Part shown: positions 1 to 8,024 of the stretch, one piece after another
Layout: each line of letters starts with the position of its first letter
Numbering within the stretch: the stretch's first letter is position 1
From: CAIXPS01 sp034430115
Lineage (GTDB): Bacteria; Chloroflexota; Anaerolineae; J036; Brachytrichaceae
Direction: 5' to 3'
Assembly: GCA_034430115.1 (NCBI GenBank)
Contig: DAOUFG010000163.1
Span: 1 to 28,071 of the forward strand
DNA: 28,071 nucleotides
Position numbers and translations under genes: made by a program
The notes under the pieces: model-generated
Databases searched by the model: none
What the model saw: the letters and a program-made list of their open reading frames with translations, nothing else
Told to the model about the DNA's origin: nothing

Positions 1-554
1 TCGTCTTGATCGGCAGCGTGTCCATGTTGGGCTTGTGGCGCAAAAGGTTGCCCTGGCAGGCGGTTGGCCTGCGCCCGGCACAACCCAGGTGGATGTGGGC
101 GGCTGTGGCAGCCGGCGTCGTGTGCCTGTTTCTCACCGGGATGGTGGCGCTGCTGGTGCAATTGCTGCTGGGGCAGGCCCCGACCAACCCGCAACTGCCA
201 TTTTTGCTGCCAAAGGGCCTGACGCCTTTTAGCGAGCTGGCGATGTTCGTGCTGGCCGGCCTGGTGATCCCATTTGCAGAGGAGTTGTTCTTCCGTGGGT
301 TGCTCTATACCTGGCTGCGCCAGCACCTCGGCTTTGGGCTGAGCGCGCTCATCAGCGCCGTCATCTTCGGCGCCGCGCACGGCGACATTGCCATTGCGGC
401 GGGTGTGGCCGTCATGGGTTTGCTGCAAGCCTGGATCTTCGAACGCAGCCATTCGCTGTGGACCACCTTCCTCATCCATGCGATCAATAACGGCTTCAAG
501 TTGATCCTGCTCTATGCGTTGCTTGCCGCAGGCATGAATCTGGCGGGCTTGTAG
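1..554 (+). CDS. CPBP-family intramembrane metalloprotease, 5' partial
   Basis: This is the C-terminal part of a CPBP (CAAX protease / bacteriocin-processing, Abi) family membrane protease. The visible protein is hydrophobic. It carries the family motifs in order: an EE-L-F-F-R-G motif (EExxxR type), an F-x-x-x-H motif in the segment FGAAHGD, and a closing H-A-x-N-N segment. These glutamates and histidines bind the catalytic metal within the membrane. The frame is open to the first base of the window and the first start-like codon is a TTG at 6, so the true start most likely lies upstream. Family members usually have 220 to 300 residues and about 182 are visible. The substrate is unknown. The stop is at 552-554, and the lgt promoter follows directly. 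Confidence 0.85.
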   Translation, partial: VLIGSVSMLGLWRKRLPWQAVGLRPAQPRWMWAAVAAGVVCLFLTGMVALLVQLLLGQAPTNPQLPFLLPKGLTPFSELAMFVLAGLVIPFAEELFFRGLLYTWLRQHLGFGLSALISAVIFGAAHGDIAIAAGVAVMGLLQAWIFERSHSLWTTFLIHAINNGFKLILLYALLAAGMNLAGL

Positions 555-597
555 ATGTACACCCCATGGGGCAGTGCGATGCGCAGGGCTTTGCCCT

Positions 598-603
598 TAT
601 AAT
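598..603 (+). promoter_or_regulatory. -10 box of a near-leaderless promoter for lgt
   Basis: A perfect TATAAT lies 8 bases before the lgt ATG at 612, which puts the expected transcription start at or just before the start codon. The -35 region is poor (3 of 6 matches at best near 574-580). No Shine-Dalgarno sequence is present, which fits a leaderless or near-leaderless mRNA. Confidence 0.5.
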
Positions 604-611
604 CACCGCTT

Positions 612-1469
612 ATGGGTCCTAGTGTAGCAATCGATCTCGGCATTATCCAAATTCATTGGTACGGCATCATCCTCACTTTTGGGATGGTCATGGCGGCTTA
701 TGTCGCCGCGCACGAAGCAAAGCGGCGTGGCGAGAACCCCAACATTGTTTGGGATGGCGTGCTCTGGGTGATCGGGCTTGGCCTGGTGGGCGCGCGCCTA
801 TACCACGTGTTTTCTTCGCCCAATGATGGCAGCGGCAGCGGTTGGGCCTATTACAGCCAGAACCCGCTGCAAATCCTGTTCATCTGGCAGGGCGGGTTGG
901 GCATCTATGGCGGCTTGCTGGGTGGGTTGCTGGGCGTGTTCATCGTCATGCTGCGCAATCGGGCGCCCCTCATGCGCTGGCTGGATTGCATTGTGCCGGG
1001 CGTTGCGCTGGCCCAGGCGATTGGGCGCTGGGGAAACTATGCCAACCAGGAGTTATATGGCGGGCCTACCGGCTCCTCGTGGTGGGGCATCACGATTGAC
1101 GCGGCCCATCGCGTCCGCACTGGCAAGATCGATTTCACCGACCTGCAAGCGTACCCGCTGGATACGCGTTTTCACCCGACCTTTTTCTACGAATCGGCCT
1201 GGAACTTCGTCGGGTTCATCTTGCTGATGTGGATCGCCCGGCGATTCACGCGCATTTTGCGCGACGGCGATATCCTGGCGCTCTATTTCGTGTGGTATGG
1301 CATCGGGCGGGCGTGGGTGGAACTCCTGTTCCGCCCCGACGCGTGGACGTTGGGGGCACTACCTACGGCAGTGTGGATTTCCTTGGGTTCCATTGTGCTC
1401 GGTATCGTGATCTTGCTAATCGACCACACGATCATCAGAGGGGCGAGCGTCGCTCCCAGCCAGGCATAG
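612..1469 (+). CDS. lgt: Prolipoprotein diacylglyceryl transferase
   Basis: Lgt transfers the diacylglyceryl group of phosphatidylglycerol to the lipobox cysteine of prolipoproteins, the first step of lipoprotein maturation in the plasma membrane. The 285-residue protein has the family's usual length and is multi-spanning. It starts with the typical IHWYG segment, has an L-x-G-A-R-L-Y-H segment around residues 55-65 (Arg61), and carries the Lgt signature G-R-W-G-N-Y-x-N-Q-E-L-Y-G at 138-150. A Gly-rich stretch (GGLGIYGGLLGG, about 94-105) precedes the signature. The ATG at 612 gives a complete N-terminus. The substrates of this enzyme include proteins like the LSAC-lipobox lipoprotein encoded at 22792 in this window. 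Confidence 0.96.
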   Translation: MGPSVAIDLGIIQIHWYGIILTFGMVMAAYVAAHEAKRRGENPNIVWDGVLWVIGLGLVGARLYHVFSSPNDGSGSGWAYYSQNPLQILFIWQGGLGIYGGLLGGLLGVFIVMLRNRAPLMRWLDCIVPGVALAQAIGRWGNYANQELYGGPTGSSWWGITIDAAHRVRTGKIDFTDLQAYPLDTRFHPTFFYESAWNFVGFILLMWIARRFTRILRDGDILALYFVWYGIGRAWVELLFRPDAWTLGALPTAVWISLGSIVLGIVILLIDHTIIRGASVAPSQA

Positions 1470-1536
1470 CGCCGGGCCACTTGAGCGCGTTCGTCTATCT
1501 TGAGTCGTTCAACGTTCATGAGCATCGAATGCCATC

Positions 1537-2337
1537 ATGCGCACCATCCGAGACGAGTACGAACTACCGGAAGACGATGGGGGAGATGAGTACGTCGGCT
1601 CGCTCCTGCGCAGACGCCGGCGTCATACCGGGGTCTGGGTGGTGGGCGCGGTGCTGCTCGCGCTGTTGGTTGCCGGCATCTATGGCCTCGTATGGGCGAA
1701 CCGGGAACAACAAGATGATCATTTTTGCGTCAGTTGTCACACCCCGCCAGAGGTGAACTATGTTGACCGCGCTAATTCGGCGATGGCAGGCGCGCTGGCA
1801 AATGATCTGGCGAGTTATCACTATCAGCAGATCAAAGGGCAAGGCGGCACCTTGCATTGCATCGACTGCCATCAAGGCACTGGCAACGTAAATCATCGTT
1901 TCAGCCTGGTCGCCCTGAGCACGCGTAATGCGCTGCTATGGATGATCGCTCAAAACGATACTCATCTGGAGAAAGGGCATTTGCAGGTGCCGGCATTGGC
2001 AAATGAGGCCTGTGTATCGTGCCACCAGAGCACGCTGCTACTGACCGGGATCGACAATCACTGGCATAATATGTTGCCGGCCGCCTACGAGGTTTGGCAC
2101 AATGGCGGGCGGCTGATCGCGCCGCAGGGGGTGAAGGATACCCAGGCCATCATCGCAGAAGGATTGGTGAAGTACGATACGTCGCTCACCTGCACCGACT
2201 GCCACCAGGCGCACCGCAGCAGCGAAGAGGCCCAATACCTGGACCGCACCGGCGTGGTGGCACCGCAATGCGTGCAATGCCATCGCGACGTGGGGCAGGG
2301 ACCGCTGGAAGTCACCTTCCCGGAGGAAGAACAATGA
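1537..2337 (+). CDS. Membrane-anchored pentahaem c-type cytochrome (NapC/NirT or cytochrome c3-like)
   Basis: The 266-residue protein has a charged N-terminus, one membrane helix (about residues 32-52, GVWVVGAVLLALLVAGIYGL) and then a soluble domain outside the membrane. Five CxxCH haem-binding motifs are visible: CVSCH, CIDCH, CVSCH, CTDCH and CVQCH. One anchor helix followed by several c-type haems is the design of NapC/NirT quinol dehydrogenases and related cytochrome c3-type electron carriers. The protein probably passes electrons between the quinone pool and an extracytoplasmic enzyme, but no partner reductase or oxidase is adjacent. Its stop overlaps the start of the next gene (ATGA), so the two are translationally coupled. 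The number and spacing of haem motifs do not match a named enzyme I can recognise. Confidence 0.88.
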   Translation: MRTIRDEYELPEDDGGDEYVGSLLRRRRRHTGVWVVGAVLLALLVAGIYGLVWANREQQDDHFCVSCHTPPEVNYVDRANSAMAGALANDLASYHYQQIKGQGGTLHCIDCHQGTGNVNHRFSLVALSTRNALLWMIAQNDTHLEKGHLQVPALANEACVSCHQSTLLLTGIDNHWHNMLPAAYEVWHNGGRLIAPQGVKDTQAIIAEGLVKYDTSLTCTDCHQAHRSSEEAQYLDRTGVVAPQCVQCHRDVGQGPLEVTFPEEEQ

Positions 2338-2918
2338 CGCAACCATCTTTGATAGAGATTGTCTCTTATCGTCCCGCCTGGCCCGCCGAATTCCTGAGCC
2401 TGGCCGCGCCGATGCGGCAGGCCCTGGGCCTGCTAGCGTTGCGCATCGATCATATCGGCTCGACCTCCGTGCCCGGATTGGCCGCGAAGGATATTATCGA
2501 TATTCAAGTCACGGTGCAAGGCTTGACCCAGGAAGTGGAACGTGCGCTAAACCGGATCGGTTATCAGCGCGTTGAACGCATCACACACGACCATCTGCCG
2601 CCCGGCGGCAGCGCCCTGGAAAGCGATTGGCAAAAATGGTTCTTCAGGCCGCCGGCGGACCACCGGCGCGTCAACTTGCACGTGCGCGTGCAAGGCTGCG
2701 CCAATCAGCGTTACCCCCTGCTGTTCAGGGATTATCTGCGCGCTCATCCTCACATGGCGGAGGCCTATGCGCGGGTGAAGGTCGCCCTGGCAAAGTATCA
2801 TGCCGACGACATCGAGGCCTACCTGGACGTGAAGGACCCCGTGTGCGACATCATCATGGGCGGCGCTGAGGATTGGGCAGCAGCGACCCACTGGGCGCTT
2901 GGTCCATCGGATTGTTAA
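2334..2918 (+). CDS. GrpB-family protein (nucleotidyltransferase-like fold)
   Basis: This 194-residue protein belongs to the GrpB/UPF0157 family, which has a nucleotidyltransferase-like fold and is sometimes fused to dephospho-CoA kinase. Its biochemical role is not established. Family hallmarks are the early segment VSYRPAWPAEF, the motif H-I-G-S-T-S-V-P-G-L-A-A-K-D-I-I-D-I near residues 41-58, and the later H-x-x-L segment followed by R-x-N-L-H-V. The start is the ATG at 2334, which overlaps the stop of the cytochrome gene in ATGA. A longer upstream reading in the same frame is only a shadow inside the cytochrome gene. The stop abuts the stop of the convergent gene with no spacer. Confidence 0.9.
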   Translation: MTQPSLIEIVSYRPAWPAEFLSLAAPMRQALGLLALRIDHIGSTSVPGLAAKDIIDIQVTVQGLTQEVERALNRIGYQRVERITHDHLPPGGSALESDWQKWFFRPPADHRRVNLHVRVQGCANQRYPLLFRDYLRAHPHMAEAYARVKVALAKYHADDIEAYLDVKDPVCDIIMGGAEDWAAATHWALGPSDC

Positions 2919-4715
2919 TCAAGGCGTGATGGCCTGATCGAGCATGATGAAGTCGCCTACGGGTTGGCCTTTGACTTGCACAGAGAGCCGGTTGCCATTG
3001 TTCGGGTCATAGATGCCCACGCGCAGCCGATATTCACCTGCTGCAAGGGGTTGGGCGAGTTGAACTTGCCAGCGATCCGCCACGATATCGCCTTTCGACC
3101 ATTGCAACGGCAGATAAGCAAGCCCGCTGCCGGGGGCCTGATCTTGTTGAGCCACCATCTGGCCCTGGGCGTCGATCAGATGGACGAAGACGGAATAATT
3201 CTGGTTTGGCACCTGTAGAGCTTGCCAATCCAATGTGACATTTACGGTGCCCTTTCCTACATTGACCTGGTAGGCGCGTAATGCAAAAAGATCGCCGAAG
3301 ACGGCATCTGTTTGGTGGAGCTGGAACCACATACTTGTTTTAGGCAGTGTGATCATGGAATAGGCCGGCGCGATCACATTGAAGGGCGTGATGATGGCGA
3401 CGCCGGCGATCAATGCTGCCAGGCCCGCGCATAGGACAGTGCGCGCGCGGCCCGGAATCAGCCCCAAGATGCCATAGGCGGTGAGAATCATCAGCGGGCC
3501 GATGATGGGGAACATATAGCGCCCCTGGTATTGTGACGACCCCGCGCGATTGACATCGACGATCATCACCACTTCGTCTACGACGATGGCTGCGGCAAGA
3601 AACAGCATGGCAAAACGTTGATAGCGGGAAAGGTGTTTGAATTTGCCGCTAAAGATCATCATCAGGAGGCCGGCGAAACCCGCCAGCAGCAGGACGTGGG
3701 TGGCCTGGTAGAACCAGTCTGGCATGCCGATGGTCATCCAGCCAAAAACGCCAAAAAATGAGCGCAACTGGGTGTTGAACATGTCCAACAGGTCATTCCA
3801 TTGCATGGGGGTGGTGCGTAACATACCTGCGCGGCGCGTGTAGTACATCGACATGCCCAACGGGTCCTGATAGAGCACCATGTTGCGTATAAACCACCAG
3901 CCGGTGAGCAGTGCCACCACGCCTCCCATCACGATTCCGCCACGCAAGGCCAATTTTAGCGACCGATGCCGGACGGCGCACGCGATCAACGCCAGCCCCG
4001 CAATGAACCCAAACACGAAGCCATTCAGCTTGGCAAGCACCGCCACCGATACCCACAACCCCAGGTAGAGCCATTGGCGGTCCTGCTGAGGGTGTTTCGT
4101 TGCACGCAATGCCTGCCAGAGCGTTCCGGTGGCGCCCAGGATGAGCAGGTTATCGTTCATCACCGCTGCGCTGATGAAGAGAAATTGCGGGTTCAGCGCC
4201 GTCAATACGCCAGCGAACAGGCCAATCATCGGCTGGGAGGGCAAGATTTCCCAGCCGATTGCGATGACGAATGCGACGGTGAGCGTTGCACACAGGATGG
4301 ATAGCGCGCGGCCAAGGTGGACCGCCAGCGCAATCCCGGTATAGGGGAATGTCTCGGCGGTGTTATGAAAGGAGACGTTGCTTTCCATCCCGCCGTGCCC
4401 TTGCCAGATGAAGTTGGGGTTTATTCTGAAGGCCCCTGCCGGGTCGTTCAAGTCGGCAGGTAGCATCACGATTGCCGCCAATGCGTAATAGAGCGGCGGA
4501 TGATGTGCTACGTCGATGCCGCCCACCGTCTGAACCGGAATCGCCAGGTTTTGTCGCACATAGGCCGCATATGAGAAGTGCGCCGGTTCATCTGGCGCTT
4601 CCCAGATGGGGGTCACAATGCTATAAGTGGATGCAAGGATGACAAAGATGCCCAGAAGGACGGCGGCGGCGCGTTGATAGCGGCGTGATTCCACGTAATG
4701 TGTTTGGGTGCTCAT
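2919..4715 (-). CDS. Multi-spanning glycosyltransferase-like membrane protein (DUF2142/PMT type) with C-terminal beta-sandwich
   Basis: The N-terminal three quarters is hydrophobic, with about ten or more membrane helices. Just after the first helix is W-E-A-P-D-E-P-A-H-F-S-Y-A, the acidic loop motif of GT-C type proteins such as DUF2142 and dolichyl-phosphate-mannose mannosyltransferase relatives, whose Asp/Glu act on polyprenyl-phosphate sugars. About the last 130 residues form a soluble beta-rich domain (segments YSVFVHLIDAQGQ and YRLRVGIYDPNNGNRL). I have seen this arrangement in Chloroflexota glycosyltransferases of unknown specificity. The start is taken as the ATG at 4715, because the upstream GTG at 4742 would lie upstream of the TATAAT promoter box. 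The sugar donor and acceptor are unknown. Confidence 0.78.
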   Translation of the reverse strand: MSTQTHYVESRRYQRAAAVLLGIFVILASTYSIVTPIWEAPDEPAHFSYAAYVRQNLAIPVQTVGGIDVAHHPPLYYALAAIVMLPADLNDPAGAFRINPNFIWQGHGGMESNVSFHNTAETFPYTGIALAVHLGRALSILCATLTVAFVIAIGWEILPSQPMIGLFAGVLTALNPQFLFISAAVMNDNLLILGATGTLWQALRATKHPQQDRQWLYLGLWVSVAVLAKLNGFVFGFIAGLALIACAVRHRSLKLALRGGIVMGGVVALLTGWWFIRNMVLYQDPLGMSMYYTRRAGMLRTTPMQWNDLLDMFNTQLRSFFGVFGWMTIGMPDWFYQATHVLLLAGFAGLLMMIFSGKFKHLSRYQRFAMLFLAAAIVVDEVVMIVDVNRAGSSQYQGRYMFPIIGPLMILTAYGILGLIPGRARTVLCAGLAALIAGVAIITPFNVIAPAYSMITLPKTSMWFQLHQTDAVFGDLFALRAYQVNVGKGTVNVTLDWQALQVPNQNYSVFVHLIDAQGQMVAQQDQAPGSGLAYLPLQWSKGDIVADRWQVQLAQPLAAGEYRLRVGIYDPNNGNRLSVQVKGQPVGDFIMLDQAITP

Positions 4716-4732
4716 GATAGGGATGCTAAAAA

Positions 4733-4762
4733 TTATAGCCACGCCGCCCGTTATCTGTTGAC
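4733..4762 (-). promoter_or_regulatory. Putative sigma-A promoter for the glycosyltransferase-like gene
   Basis: Reading the minus strand, TCAACA (4 of 6 to consensus) is followed after 18 bases by a perfect TATAAT (4738-4733). The expected start site is about ten bases before the ATG at 4715, giving a very short leader. The promoter lies back to back with the uvrA promoter and partly overlaps it. Confidence 0.5.
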
Positions 4763-4786
4763 AATCTCTCCACGCCAGTGTACGAT
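4758..4786 (+). promoter_or_regulatory. Sigma-A promoter for uvrA
   Basis: A perfect TTGACA (4758-4763), a 17-base spacer and TACGAT (4781-4786) point to transcription starting near 4793. The resulting leader is about 135 bases long and contains the LexA-type box and a hairpin. Confidence 0.7.
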
Positions 4787-4798
4787 ACCCATGCTATC

Positions 4799-4812
4799 AG
4801 AACATTTGTTCG
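4799..4812 (+). promoter_or_regulatory. LexA (SOS) operator of the Gram-positive type
   Basis: The core GAACATTTGTTC (4800-4811) is a GAAC-N4-GTTC palindrome. Read on the minus strand from 4812, it is CGAACAAATGTTCT, which matches 13 of 14 positions of the known Bacillus-type consensus CGAACRNRYGTTYC. It sits just after the predicted uvrA start site (about +7 to +20), where bound LexA would block transcription. The known SOS regulation of uvrA supports the call. Confidence 0.7.
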
Positions 4813-4859
4813 CAACGCTTGCCGCGCAGCCATTCGCCATGAGGTGACCCGTTGCGAAC
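4808..4859 (+). other. Leader hairpin of uvrA overlapping the LexA box
   Basis: GTTCGCAACG (4808-4817) and CGTTGCGAAC (4850-4859) form a perfect 10-bp inverted repeat 32 bases apart in the uvrA leader. The left arm shares the GTTCG half-site with the LexA box. It could form an RNA stem or supply extra LexA half-sites. There is no U-tract, so it is not a terminator. Confidence 0.45.
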
Positions 4860-4927
4860 CTGGCGCGCTCGCATTCGACAACATCTCATCCGCCTGGCGG
4901 ATATTGGGGCAGTTCAATTACTAGCGT

Positions 4928-7900
4928 ATGGAACCTGAGAATATCGTTATTCGTGGGGCACAGCAGCACAATCTGAAGAATATCGACGTTTCCATCCCGC
5001 GTTATAAGCTGGTGGTGCTGACGGGCGTCAGCGGCAGCGGCAAATCGTCGCTTGCGTTCGACACGATCTATGCCGAGGGCCAGCGTCGTTACGTGGAAAG
5101 CCTATCGGCCTATGCGCGCCAGTTCCTGGGCCAAATGGAAAAGCCCAAAGTGGACTACATCGGTGGCCTTAGCCCGGCGATCGCCATCGAGCAGAAAGTG
5201 GTCAGCAAGAACCCGCGCTCCACCGTGGGCACGGTGACCGAAGTGATGGACTATCTGCGTGTGCTGTATGCGCGCATCGGCACGGCGCACTGCCCGCAAT
5301 GTGGGCGGGTGGTGCAGGCCCAAAGTGCGCAACAAATCGCCGATCAACTAGCCGAATTGCCCGCCGGCACGCGCCTCCAATTGCTGGCGCCCATCGTGCG
5401 CGAACGCAAAGGAACCCAGGCCGATGTGCTGGATCAGGCCCGCAAAGATGGCTACACCCGCGCCCGCATCGACGGCAGCCTGACCGACCTGGGCGGTAAG
5501 ATCGACTTGCAAAAGACCAAGAAGCACACTGTGGAACTGGTGGTGGACCGGCTGGTGGTGCCCGAGAGATTGGAGACTAGAGATTCGGGATTAGCGGTTG
5601 ATAGAGGACGGGGGACGAACGACGGAAATGGACAATCGTCAATCCAAAATCGAAAATCCAAAATTGAAAATCCAGAATCTCCAGTCTCTAATCTCCAATC
5701 TCAATCAGACAACGCTGACTTCAAGGTTCGCTTAACCGATTCAGTGGAGACGGCGCTGCGCGCCAGCAAAGGGCTGATCGTCGTGGACCTGATGAACGGC
5801 GAAGAAATGATGCTCAGCGAGCAGAACGCTTGCCCGCACTGTGGGCTGAGCTTCCCCGATCTGACGCCGCAATCGTTCAGCTTCAACTCGCCGTTGGGCA
5901 TGTGCCCGGAGTGCAATGGGCTGGGCGCGCAGATGGCCGTGGACCCGCAACTCATCATCGCCGACCCGAACGTCTCCGTCCTGGACGGCGCGTTGAAATG
6001 GTATGGCGACCTGCGCAAGAAAAAGCGCAATTGGCAGATCAACCATTTGGAGGTGCTGGGCAAGCACTATGGCGTGGATATTGAGCAGCCCTGGAAAGAC
6101 CTGCCCAAGAAATTCCGTGACGTGCTCTTGTATGGCTCTGGAGACGAGACGATTCACTTCGTCTGGAAGCACGAGAACAAAGACAGCACCTTTCAGGGCG
6201 AAAGTGACCGCCCGGAGCAGGGCATCGTCTATCACATCAACCGGCTATTTCACCAGACGCACTCGGAATATACCAAGCGCTGGTATCTGAGCTTCATGAG
6301 CCAGCAGCCGTGCCCCAGTTGCGGCGGCTCGCGTCTGCGCCCAGAGGCGCGCACTGTCACCGTGGGCGGCAAGACGATCACCGAGGTGAGCGCGATGTCG
6401 ATCGACGAAGCCTATGCCTGGGTGGTGGCGCTTTACGGAGGGACGGCAAGCGTTTCGCCCACCGTCGCACGCTCTTCGTCCGATGGACATTCGGCACCCG
6501 TCGAACCGCTCACCGGCGAGAAGTTGCAGATCGCCGGCGAGGTACTGAAGGAAATCCGCGACCGGCTGGGCTTCATGTTGAACGTGGGGTTGCACTACCT
6601 CACGCTGGATCGGCCCGCTCCATCGCTTTCGGGCGGCGAGGGCCAGCGCATCCGCCTGGCCAGCCAGATTGGCTGCGGGTTGGTAGGGGTGCTATACATC
6701 CTAGATGAGCCTTCCATCGGCCTGCACTCGCGCGATAACCGGGCGCTGCTCAACACGCTCTTGCAACTGCGCGACATGGGCAACACGGTGCTGGTGGTGG
6801 AGCATGACGCCGAGACGATGCTGAATGCGGATTGGATTGTGGACCTGGGCCCCGGCGCGGGCGTGTTGGGCGGGAACGTGATTTCGTCGGGCACACCGGC
6901 GCAAATCGCGGCCGACCCGAGTTCGCTCACCGGGCGATATTTGAGCGGCGCGTTGCAAGTGACAGCGCCAAACAACGCGCAACGCCGCCCGACGAACGGG
7001 AAGTGGTTGACCTTGACCGGCGCGCGCACGCATAACCTGAAGAACTTGGCAGTGCGCATCCCGCTAGGGGTGCTCACCTGTGTGACGGGCGTGAGCGGTA
7101 GCGGCAAGAGCAGCCTGATCACCGAGACGTTGGAACCTGCCCTGGCGCGTGCTTTGAACAAAGCGCAGAGCCAGCCCGGTCCTTATGACTCCTTGGAAGG
7201 GTTGGAGTACCTGAATAAGGTGATCGACATTACGCAGGAGCCGATTGGCCGCACGCCGCGTTCGAACCCGGCGACCTACGTGGGCGTGTGGGACGAAATC
7301 CGGCGCGTGTTTGCCAGCACCCCCGAGGCGAAGGCACGTGGCTATGGCATCGGGCGCTTCAGCTTCAACGTGAAGGGTGGGCGCTGCGAGGTGTGCCAGG
7401 GACATGGGCAAAAGCGCATTGAGATGCACTTCCTGGCCGACGTATGGGTGACCTGCCAGGAGTGCAAGGGCACGCGCTTCAACCGGGAGACGTTGGGCAT
7501 CACCTACAAGGGCAAGAACATCGCCGAGGTATTGGACATGGACGTGCAGGAGGCGCTGGAATTCTTCTCGGCCTACCCGGTGATCTCGCGCCAGTTGCAG
7601 ACATTGCATGACGTGGGGCTGGACTACGTGAAGCTGGGTCAGAGCGCCACCACGCTTTCGGGTGGTGAGGCGCAGCGCGTGAAGCTGGCTAAAGAGCTTA
7701 GCCGCGAGGATACCGGCCACACTATCTATATCCTTGACGAGCCAACCACCGGGTTGCACTTCGCCGACATCCAGCGTCTGCTGGATGTGCTGCACCGGCT
7801 GGTCGATCAAGGCAACACGGTGATCGTGATCGAGCACAACCTGGACGTGGTAAAGACCGCCGACTGGATCATCGACCTGGGGCCGGAAGGCGGCGAGGCG

Positions 7901-8017
7901 GGCGGCAATGTGATTGCGCAGGGCACCCCCGAAGAGGTGGCCCAGGCGACCCAAAGCTACACCGGCCAGTTCCTGCGTCAGGTGCTCAGCGGGCAGATGG
8001 TTGTGCGGGCGATATAG
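4928..8017 (+). CDS. uvrA: Excinuclease ABC subunit A, with in-frame repeat insertion
   Basis: UvrA is the damage-recognition ATPase of nucleotide excision repair and acts with UvrB. Both ABC modules are complete. The first has Walker A G-V-S-G-S-G-K-S (33-40), signature LSGGEGQR and Walker B ILDEPSIGLH. The second has Walker A GVSGSGKSS, signature LSGGEAQR and Walker B ILDEPTTGLH. Cysteine pairs of the zinc modules are present (CPHC with CPEC near 300-330, CEVC with CQEC in the C-terminal half). The protein has 1029 residues against about 940-960 usually. The excess lies in two places: residues about 213-260, encoded by a palindromic repeat, and a low-complexity stretch at about 504-528. Neither touches a catalytic motif and the frame is intact, so the enzyme is probably active. 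The gene is preceded by a strong promoter and a LexA box. Confidence 0.97.
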   Translation: MEPENIVIRGAQQHNLKNIDVSIPRYKLVVLTGVSGSGKSSLAFDTIYAEGQRRYVESLSAYARQFLGQMEKPKVDYIGGLSPAIAIEQKVVSKNPRSTVGTVTEVMDYLRVLYARIGTAHCPQCGRVVQAQSAQQIADQLAELPAGTRLQLLAPIVRERKGTQADVLDQARKDGYTRARIDGSLTDLGGKIDLQKTKKHTVELVVDRLVVPERLETRDSGLAVDRGRGTNDGNGQSSIQNRKSKIENPESPVSNLQSQSDNADFKVRLTDSVETALRASKGLIVVDLMNGEEMMLSEQNACPHCGLSFPDLTPQSFSFNSPLGMCPECNGLGAQMAVDPQLIIADPNVSVLDGALKWYGDLRKKKRNWQINHLEVLGKHYGVDIEQPWKDLPKKFRDVLLYGSGDETIHFVWKHENKDSTFQGESDRPEQGIVYHINRLFHQTHSEYTKRWYLSFMSQQPCPSCGGSRLRPEARTVTVGGKTITEVSAMSIDEAYAWVVALYGGTASVSPTVARSSSDGHSAPVEPLTGEKLQIAGEVLKEIRDRLGFMLNVGLHYLTLDRPAPSLSGGEGQRIRLASQIGCGLVGVLYILDEPSIGLHSRDNRALLNTLLQLRDMGNTVLVVEHDAETMLNADWIVDLGPGAGVLGGNVISSGTPAQIAADPSSLTGRYLSGALQVTAPNNAQRRPTNGKWLTLTGARTHNLKNLAVRIPLGVLTCVTGVSGSGKSSLITETLEPALARALNKAQSQPGPYDSLEGLEYLNKVIDITQEPIGRTPRSNPATYVGVWDEIRRVFASTPEAKARGYGIGRFSFNVKGGRCEVCQGHGQKRIEMHFLADVWVTCQECKGTRFNRETLGITYKGKNIAEVLDMDVQEALEFFSAYPVISRQLQTLHDVGLDYVKLGQSATTLSGGEAQRVKLAKELSREDTGHTIYILDEPTTGLHFADIQRLLDVLHRLVDQGNTVIVIEHNLDVVKTADWIIDLGPEGGEAGGNVIAQGTPEEVAQATQSYTGQFLRQVLSGQMVVRAI
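5566..5702 (+). repeat. MITE-like palindromic repeat inserted in frame in uvrA
   Basis: The ends are inverted repeats. The first 27 bases starting GAGATTGGAGA match the reverse complement of the last 27 bases at 23 positions. The core has short tandem units of the type AATCCAAAATCGAAAATCC. The insert encodes a polar stretch (including RKSKIENPESP) between two normally adjacent UvrA segments, VDRLVVPE and DFKVRLTDSVETAL. I recognise the style (runs of AATCTCCAATCTC and AAAATCCAAAAT) from dispersed repeats of Chloroflexota and cyanobacteria. No clear target-site duplication is visible. Confidence 0.75.
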
Positions 8018-8024
8018 AGAAGAT

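Noticed and set aside
5566..5702. Frameshift or pseudogene status of uvrA
   Set aside because: The frame is continuous through the insert to the normal end, and all ATPase and zinc motifs are intact.
7064..7954. Minus-strand frame of 296 codons opposite uvrA
   Set aside because: It lies fully within conserved UvrA motifs on the other strand and has no recognisable domain.
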